DNA of 57,847 nt from Tenuifilum sp040752515. Its GTDB lineage: Bacteria; Bacteroidota; Bacteroidia; Bacteroidales; Tenuifilaceae. The position numbers were made by a program, and so were the translations under genes. Of the stretch, positions 52,383-57,847 are shown in pieces. The stretch spans positions 1 through 57,847 of the forward strand of contig JBFMGQ010000020.1 in assembly GCA_040752515.1 (NCBI GenBank). Reading direction: 5' to 3'. Each line of letters begins with the position of its first letter. Position 1 is the first letter of the stretch. A model generated the notes under the pieces. The model was not told the origin of the DNA and did not search any database. It worked only from the letters and a program-made list of their open reading frames with translations.

Positions 52383-52751
52383 TTAATGGCAAACCGAATA
52401 GGTTCTTGCCTCCTGCATCAGTTTCCGCGTTAGGCTACTTAATTCAACCTTTGCTGACATTAGCTGGTCGGGGCTTGCAGCTGCACAAAGATCTGCTATA
52501 GCCTTATTTTCAGCCTCATCGCACCCGTCAGGGTCAGTCGATGTTGCCTTCGATTTATCGCAGTAGTATTTTGTACTACCCACATCGTAATAACAATTAC
52601 CTCCATCAGTTGGGCAGCATACGTTGGCAATTTCGCACTGTGGGGGTTCAAATTTTTGGCATACATCCTTATCCTCCTGTTCGCATCCCCATGTTAGCAA
52701 TGCAAGCATTGCTCCTAATACAAATGGGGCAATCAGTAATTTTCTCCGCAT
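52383..52751 (-). CDS. Small cysteine-rich lipoprotein
   Basis: 122 residues. The signal ends in a lipobox-like LLTWGC (Cys near residue 23). The mature part contains about ten more cysteines, several in the first half (DVCQKFEPPQCEIANVCCPT, then GGNCYYDVG), suggesting a disulphide-bonded domain, and a helical C terminus ending SVCH. I do not recognise the family. It is 12 bases downstream of a DsbA-like oxidoreductase gene on the same strand, which could form its disulphides; this is inference from context. Confidence 0.65.
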   Translation of the reverse strand: MRRKLLIAPFVLGAMLALLTWGCEQEDKDVCQKFEPPQCEIANVCCPTDGGNCYYDVGSTKYYCDKSKATSTDPDGCDEAENKAIADLCAAASPDQLMSAKVELSSLTRKLMQEARTYSVCH

Positions 52752-52763
52752 AGCTTTATTGGT

Positions 52764-53411
52764 TTAAGTGTGTTTTAATAAAATCGATTTAAATTGATCA
52801 TAGGGCATATACCCCCTAATAACTTCATTTCCTACTACAAATGTTGGCGTACCTGTGAAACCAAATTTATCAAATTCGTGTCGGATTTGCAAAATATATT
52901 CCAACGATTCGTTACCCAAAATACATTCGGCCACCAGCGGGTCGCTTTCAATAAAATGGTTTACCATTTCCCTAAACTCATCGGTGTATATCACACTGCT
53001 GTTAGTTACCAACAGTTCATGTAGTTTCCCGTAATACCCGTACCGATTTATACATACAGCCGTTTTCACCTCATTCAATCGGTCTGTATTATTTGAATGC
53101 TCTACCAGCTTCAAAACCAACCGAGCTTTTCCCGTAGCAATAAATTCCTTTTCGAGCTCGGGGTAAACATCAGTAAAAAATAGCCGGCAGTAACCACAGT
53201 GGTAGCTAATGTATGCGTAAATGGTTAGCTGAGCCGAATCGCTTCCAAACACAATATCTAAAGGGCTGTTAGAGATAGTCTCTTTCAGCTTATTATTCCC
53301 CTTCCCGGTTAATTGCCATGCTTTAATGCCAATTAAAACGATAAGAATGAGCGAAACGCCTATTGCAAGCCATTCAATTGGTTTTAACCTCTTTATCTTC
53401 CTGCTTATCAT
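52764..53411 (-). CDS. DsbA/thioredoxin-like membrane-anchored oxidoreductase
   Basis: 215 residues. A single N-terminal membrane anchor (14-33) is followed by a periplasmic thioredoxin fold with an active site C72-G-Y-C75 (HCGYCRLFF) and the cis-proline loop GTPTFVVG (near 191). The pattern fits DSBA-like thioredoxins that oxidise or isomerise exported proteins. Its start overlaps the end of the AsmA-like gene by 38 bases, so it is translated from the same transcript. The Cys-rich lipoprotein gene just downstream is a plausible substrate. Confidence 0.85.
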   Translation of the reverse strand: MISRKIKRLKPIEWLAIGVSLILIVLIGIKAWQLTGKGNNKLKETISNSPLDIVFGSDSAQLTIYAYISYHCGYCRLFFTDVYPELEKEFIATGKARLVLKLVEHSNNTDRLNEVKTAVCINRYGYYGKLHELLVTNSSVIYTDEFREMVNHFIESDPLVAECILGNESLEYILQIRHEFDKFGFTGTPTFVVGNEVIRGYMPYDQFKSILLKHT

Positions 53412-56400
53412 CCTTTGCCTTTCGTTTAGGTTCTTTCCTGTCGATTTCGGTGCTAAAGTTCATAACATGAGGGTGGAAAACCAGGTTAAGCCCACGTTCC
53501 TGAACACGAATGGTAGCCCTCATGTTGGCCTGCAACTCTTTTGTGTCGAAACCCGTTTTTGATTCCTTTCCCCTTTGGAGCGATACCAGGTATAATCCTG
53601 AACGTTTGGCCTTATTTGGCCCCTCAAAGCCCTCATCTTTTAAACCCTGCTTTTTCAGGAGTTTTTTCGATTTACCAAGCATAACATCACCGGGATAAAC
53701 TACGAAGTGGTACTCGTAATCGTCGCCAAAGCTCTGCATACCGTAAACAGACATATCCATGGCTGTGCTTACGATATTGGTTTTGGGGAAGTAGATTTGG
53801 TTATTGTAGATAAACACACTGGTTTCGAGGGTGCTGAATACTATATTGTCCAACTCATTCAGGTTGGTGAACTTTGATAGCTCCATAGCCGGCTCAAAGT
53901 TGTAAATACCACCATTCTCAAGTTTGAAATTACCCAAAAGATTTATCTTATCGTAGAAAATAATGGTGTCCTGCATTACAATTCTTCCGAATACGGTGCC
54001 GGTAACTAAACCGTCGAAGTTTTTATGGGTGACGTAGTCCTGCTCAAAATCGTCGTTCTGTTCAAGCAATTGCTTAAGGTTCACCCTATTTGACTCGTTC
54101 CTAAACTCAATTACCTCCAAGGGGTACTTTCGGGTATCGTAAACCAACGAGGTAACCATGCTGCCCCCAAAAGCTTTCATCCGCAATTCATCAATTACAT
54201 AGAGGCTATCATCTACCCTGAACTTGGTGGAAAGGTCATCTATCAGAACCTTTCCATACTTAACCTTATCGGCCTTTGCAATACCCCGAATAATGTACTG
54301 GGGAATTGATGAGGCAGCAGTATCGGGGCTTGCCGTAGAGTCCTCAACCATAAAGGGTAGGAAAATATCATAATCAACATAGTTAGCCCACAGCGAGGTG
54401 TTCACTATCAACTTTTTATCCTTTTGCCCTAAGATGAAAGTCTTATATACATTCCAAATAGAGGTGCTATCGGATTTAAAATCCAGATTCTTATAATGGC
54501 CTTTCACATTGGTAAGATGAATTGTATCGTTTGCCATTGTAAGCATAAGCGATAGCCTATCGATACCAATTAAGGTGTCGTTGGGCAATGAAAATCCAAA
54601 ATCGGTAACCTGGGCAGTAAACCTACTGTTTTCGAAAAGGATTGGCATTAGCTGCTTATCAATTGAGTCGGGATTAACAATCCCTGAAGTGGTAAATCCA
54701 AAATCAACCTTACCGGTTATCAGGCTAACGAGGGTGTCGGGAATAAAAGAGCGTACCTCATCCAGGTCAACATACAAACGGCCGTCGCACCTAAAAACAG
54801 GATTGTTCAGGTTTTTAAACTTCAGCCTACTACTAAAGCTACTATTGCCCATGGCAATGTGAAGCGTATCGACCCGCACATCAATTTTATCGAGTGCCGA
54901 CACCTGTCCAAAAACCTTAACCTTTAGTAATCCTTCTTTTAGATTTACCTTATAGGCAGGCAGCTGAAGCGACAGGTTGCTCACCGTTAACTCCTTACCG
55001 GGTTTAAAGGTTACCTCAGCATTAAAGCCTTTAACGGAGTTAACCGTATCAACTCCTGCATTTATGTTGATAAAGTTTAGAGTAAAGCCCGTATTATCCA
55101 TGAAATAGTCGGAGCTATTCATATCGATGTACTCGGGCATTTTGCCCTTTGTGTAAAAGTTTGCATCAACCACACCCGAAAGCTCCGATAAAGTGCTATC
55201 GGGCAGTAACCCTGCAAATTCATCGAGGGTAAGGTGAATTTCACCCTGAATGTTGTAAAGCGGTTTATTGGGATTTTTAAGCGTTAGCGTAAGATTAGCC
55301 CTACTGTTTTCTGTTTCCAAGGAAAGGTTTCGGATGTTAACAGCCGTAGTGGCAAGATAGTTAGGGTTTGGTACTGAAATTTTCCCATCAATATCAAGCC
55401 TATTGATTTTAGGGTACAGCTTGGTTTCAAGCACTCCTTTCTTTAAACCGAAATCAACAAAAACACTGGGTAGCATTAGGGTATCGTATAAATACCCTCG
55501 AACGGTAGTATTCAGCTGAAGCGTACCCCCTAACCGCGCCAAACCGTAATCCTTAATCATGCTCTCAGGAATAAATCCGTATAATTCGGCAAGGTTAAGC
55601 TTAGGCAATGCGATATTAAGATCTATCCAAATAGAATCCGATAGGGTAGCGCTCCCCGTGGCTTTGAGTAATATTCCACTTGCTTCAACCGTCGCATTAT
55701 CAACCTCAACATTCCCATTGTCATAATTCACGCGGTACGAAAAGTTTACCCCAGTAACCTTTTCGAGCGGTAAATCGGCAAACCGGGGATTGGTTAAAAC
55801 AATTTGACCCTCACTTTTACCCCACACACTATCACCCGAAACTCTACCCTCAAGGTGGAGCCTTGGAATGCTAATATTGGCGGAAGCATTTAGCTTTTGG
55901 TCGGAATAAGTTAAGTGAATATCGCTAAGGGTAAGGTTCTTAAGAAGAATGTTTAGAATGGTTTGGGTAACAGTATCTACAGGGGTTTCAACTGTATCGG
56001 GAGGTATTAAAAAATCGAAATTCGATTTCCCTGTGGAATCAACCAGGTAGTTTACCCTAAAGCCATTCAGCTCAACTCCATTTATTATCACCCTATTTTT
56101 AAGCAAAGGGTATGCCTTAACTGAGACAAATACGTTTTTAAAACCAACAAGGGTGTCGGGTAAGTTCTTAATGCCAAAAATCCTAACGGAATCGGCTTGC
56201 TGCCCCAATTTAAAATCGGAGATACGGACTGTAAGGTTCGGGAAATCGCGAAATGGCACCAACGAAACCTCTCCGTAGGTTATTGGGGCTTTTAAGCCCG
56301 ATTCTATCTCCTTAACAGCAAGACGAATAATGGTTCCCTCGAAAAGTTTGGCAACACCAATAATAATGAACACCAGTAAGTGAATTAAAACTATTGTTAA

Positions 56401-56445
56401 GCCCAAATACTTTAACGACTTAACAACAATGCGCTTTGTCTTCAT
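53374..56445 (-). CDS. AsmA-family protein
   Basis: 1023 residues. It has an N-terminal membrane anchor (about 12-32, LGLTIVLIHLLVFIIIGVAK), then the start of an AsmA domain (EIESGLKAPITYGEVSLVPFRDFPNLTVRISDF) and long beta-rich repeats (for example VEVDNATVEASGILLKATGS) typical of AsmA/TamB-type bridge proteins. The C terminus is Lys/Asp-rich. Such proteins span the periplasm and are thought to move phospholipids to the outer membrane. It follows the TlpA-like gene by 18 bases on the same strand. Confidence 0.8.
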   Translation of the reverse strand: MKTKRIVVKSLKYLGLTIVLIHLLVFIIIGVAKLFEGTIIRLAVKEIESGLKAPITYGEVSLVPFRDFPNLTVRISDFKLGQQADSVRIFGIKNLPDTLVGFKNVFVSVKAYPLLKNRVIINGVELNGFRVNYLVDSTGKSNFDFLIPPDTVETPVDTVTQTILNILLKNLTLSDIHLTYSDQKLNASANISIPRLHLEGRVSGDSVWGKSEGQIVLTNPRFADLPLEKVTGVNFSYRVNYDNGNVEVDNATVEASGILLKATGSATLSDSIWIDLNIALPKLNLAELYGFIPESMIKDYGLARLGGTLQLNTTVRGYLYDTLMLPSVFVDFGLKKGVLETKLYPKINRLDIDGKISVPNPNYLATTAVNIRNLSLETENSRANLTLTLKNPNKPLYNIQGEIHLTLDEFAGLLPDSTLSELSGVVDANFYTKGKMPEYIDMNSSDYFMDNTGFTLNFININAGVDTVNSVKGFNAEVTFKPGKELTVSNLSLQLPAYKVNLKEGLLKVKVFGQVSALDKIDVRVDTLHIAMGNSSFSSRLKFKNLNNPVFRCDGRLYVDLDEVRSFIPDTLVSLITGKVDFGFTTSGIVNPDSIDKQLMPILFENSRFTAQVTDFGFSLPNDTLIGIDRLSLMLTMANDTIHLTNVKGHYKNLDFKSDSTSIWNVYKTFILGQKDKKLIVNTSLWANYVDYDIFLPFMVEDSTASPDTAASSIPQYIIRGIAKADKVKYGKVLIDDLSTKFRVDDSLYVIDELRMKAFGGSMVTSLVYDTRKYPLEVIEFRNESNRVNLKQLLEQNDDFEQDYVTHKNFDGLVTGTVFGRIVMQDTIIFYDKINLLGNFKLENGGIYNFEPAMELSKFTNLNELDNIVFSTLETSVFIYNNQIYFPKTNIVSTAMDMSVYGMQSFGDDYEYHFVVYPGDVMLGKSKKLLKKQGLKDEGFEGPNKAKRSGLYLVSLQRGKESKTGFDTKELQANMRATIRVQERGLNLVFHPHVMNFSTEIDRKEPKRKAKDDKQEDKEVKTN

Positions 56446-56463
56446 ATCCCGTTATTGGAATTT

Positions 56464-57012
56464 TTAATTTTTGCAATCGCCATTACCAAAAAGCTTCCAT
56501 TTCCGGTACTTACGTAAAGTGTTGCTGAGCTCTGAACCTCGTAGGTTTGTAGCAACAATAACTCCGGAACTATCGACCAAAAAGTTCATGGGAATAGCGG
56601 TTATACCGTATGACCTTGCAATATCGCTGCGCCAACCCTTTAGGTCGCTAACATGGCATGGCCATACCAACTTGTCGTCAGCTATGGCATTCACCCAGCT
56701 ATCGCGTTTCATGTCGAGCGATACGCTGAATATTTCAAACCCATGGCCATTGGTAAAACAGGCATCCCTATATTTTTCATACACCTGAACAAGAATGGGA
56801 TTTTCTTTCCGGCAGGGTGAGCACCACGATGCCCAAAAATCAACAAGTACTAGTTTCCCCCTTAGCGACGAAAGCATAAACTCCTGGCCATTGGGACTTT
56901 GGCCAATAATATCGGGGGCAACCTGCCCAACGCTTATTTTTTCCTGCGTATTACCTTGTAGGCATATATGCATTAAGCTGATTATCAACAGGTATATGAA
57001 TGTATTTTTCAT
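56464..57012 (-). CDS. TlpA/ResA-like thioredoxin
   Basis: 182 residues. An N-terminal signal (1-22, ending NTQ) exports it. A redoxin domain follows with active site W63-C64-S-P-C67, the DFWASWCSPCRKENP block and cis-proline in GITAIPMNFLVD. It is a periplasmic disulphide reductase. It is the first gene of a minus-strand run with AsmA, DsbA-like and Cys-rich lipoprotein genes, so the run contains two disulphide-exchange proteins. Confidence 0.88.
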   Translation of the reverse strand: MKNTFIYLLIISLMHICLQGNTQEKISVGQVAPDIIGQSPNGQEFMLSSLRGKLVLVDFWASWCSPCRKENPILVQVYEKYRDACFTNGHGFEIFSVSLDMKRDSWVNAIADDKLVWPCHVSDLKGWRSDIARSYGITAIPMNFLVDSSGVIVATNLRGSELSNTLRKYRKWKLFGNGDCKN

Positions 57013-57099
57013 GTAAAGAATATTATTCTATTTCAAATCAAATTTCATGCAATTTATGGAAATTTAAAGAGATTTTGAATGAAACGGGGAAATAAATTG

Positions 57100-57720
57100 T
57101 ATGGGGCGGTTTTGATGCAAAGGGAATGATAATGGAACGCAGATGATATAGTTGTTCGTTGTTCGTTGTTCGTGAATTGAAATGGAACGCTGATAAACCA
57201 GATTGGGCGGATTTCCACAGTGTAACACTGTGTGAACTCTGTGAAACACTGTGATACTTATTTAGTTGATGATGGTTGGTTGATAGTTTGAAAATGATCC
57301 GTCCACTCATGTCATGCTGAGTTTAGCCAAAGCATCTCTTTGTTCCTTTATTCCCTTTATCCCTTTGGATTAGCCTTCTGGTAATGGCTCTTTGCAATGT
57401 TTTTCCTCTGCGATGCAAAGCTTTCCTTTTGCTCTATGGTTTATGTTTTGCGTGCATCGCCAAATATTTGGAATACTTCAATACACAGGGTTAAAACCCT
57501 GGGCTAAGGCTATTTGCCCCTACGGGGCTGAAAATGTTGATAGTTGTTCGTGAATTGAAATGTAACGCTGATAACGCCGATTAGGCTGATTTACACTGTG
57601 AAACTCCGTGTTACACTGTGTAACCCTGGGGTAATTATTTAGTTGATGTTGACAGTTGTTGGTATTAGACCCTTGAACTCCGTAGAACGGAGCAGGCTCT
57701 TTATCCTTTATCCTTTATCC
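57100..57720. repeat. Composite dispersed repeats with two direct copies
   Basis: There is no gene in this stretch. A module of about 130 bases (ATTGAAATGGAACGCTGATAAACC...TTTAGTTGATG) occurs twice, near 57165-57286 and 57541-57670. In inverted form it occurs once more at 29500-29605. A further module, CCCCTACGGGGCTG preceded by GCGTGCATCGC (about 57450-57530), is shared with 23545-23615. The tract ends in tandem TTTATCC units at 57700-57720, exactly where the insertion sequence begins. Confidence 0.65.
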
Positions 57721-57847
57721 TGACCCGTCCTGAAAAATGTCTACACAAACTTATGTGTATGGACAAAAATAATTACGTGACAAAACGCTACAGCGAGGGC
57801 TTCAAACTAAAAATTTTATCCGAACTTAGCAGCGGGAAGTATTCCAA
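57721..57847 (+). mobile_element. Left end of an IS3-like insertion sequence (cut by window end)
   Basis: The terminus TGACCCGTCCTGAAAAATGT at 57721 has the form of an IS3-family left end. It is followed within 40 bases by the start of a transposase OrfA. It lies in the repeat array, abutting a TTTATCC unit. The right end is outside the window. Confidence 0.6.
57759..57847 (+). CDS. IS3-family transposase OrfA, N-terminal part
   Basis: Only the first 29 or so codons are in the window. MDKNNYVTKRYSEGFKLKIL is the beginning of an HTH_Tnp_1-type OrfA, with the basic-aromatic KRYSEGFKLKIL typical of IS3-family DNA-binding domains. An in-frame ATG two codons upstream (57753) is an alternative start. 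The gene continues beyond the window, so its integrity is unknown. Confidence 0.6.
   Translation, partial: MDKNNYVTKRYSEGFKLKILSELSSGKYS

Overview
The window is a stretch of chromosome from a member of the Bacteroidota, most likely a Bacteroidales/Marinilabiliales-type anaerobe or its relative. The evidence is a protein ending in a type IX secretion (T9SS) sorting domain, many outer-membrane beta-barrels and lipoproteins, GIN-domain and YceI proteins, and several promoters of the Bacteroidota type (a -7 box TAnnTTTG, sometimes with a TTG 18-21 bases upstream). Almost no gene has a Shine-Dalgarno sequence. No rRNA or tRNA gene was seen.

Layout. 1-3900: a GIN-domain surface protein, then a tight set of a HAD-like protein, a glutamine cyclotransferase lipoprotein and aspartate ammonia-lyase. 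4270-12070: an AT-rich unit behind a strong promoter, with a T9SS lamin-tail protein, a 2019-residue SpvB/FG-GAP/RHS protein ending in an intact M23 peptidoglycan-peptidase domain, and a small lipoprotein directly downstream that is the natural candidate for its immunity protein. 12567-14822: a large membrane protein. 14834-20771 (minus): a YceI / barrel / YceI / Rrf2 operon, then an HHH-barrel protein and a PorV-like protein. 20925-22655: hypoxanthine phosphoribosyltransferase and a PiT-type transporter. 22656-23824: no genes, only dispersed repeats and one strongly folded element. 23825-29161 (minus): dnaJ, grpE, recJ, lipB, lipA. 29622-36105 (minus): an AlbA-domain protein, ubiX, then a five-gene envelope/flavin redox set behind an AraC-type regulator. 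36245-41235 (plus): a membrane protein, rnr, a thioredoxin lipoprotein and marC.

41236-46605 is an accessory island. It holds a DUF4468-like gene, a two-gene Pycsar-type anti-phage system (a class III nucleotide cyclase with a membrane effector), integron attC-like palindromes directly after these genes, a small membrane protein, and a GC-rich IS110-family element with a folded upstream region that is a bridge-RNA candidate. 46606-57012 returns to core genes: leuS, a four-helix-bundle protein, a YitT protein, comM/yifB, a Cys-rich lipoprotein beside a DsbA-like oxidoreductase, an AsmA-family protein and a TlpA-like thioredoxin. The window ends in repeats cut by the left end of an IS3-like element.

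Two systems stand out. One is the RHS-M23 effector with its lipoprotein partner (5336-12000). The other is the Pycsar pair sitting in what looks like an integron cassette (42118-43526). The dispersed repeats at about 22.7, 29.4, 46.3 and 57.3 kb are related to one another, in both orientations.
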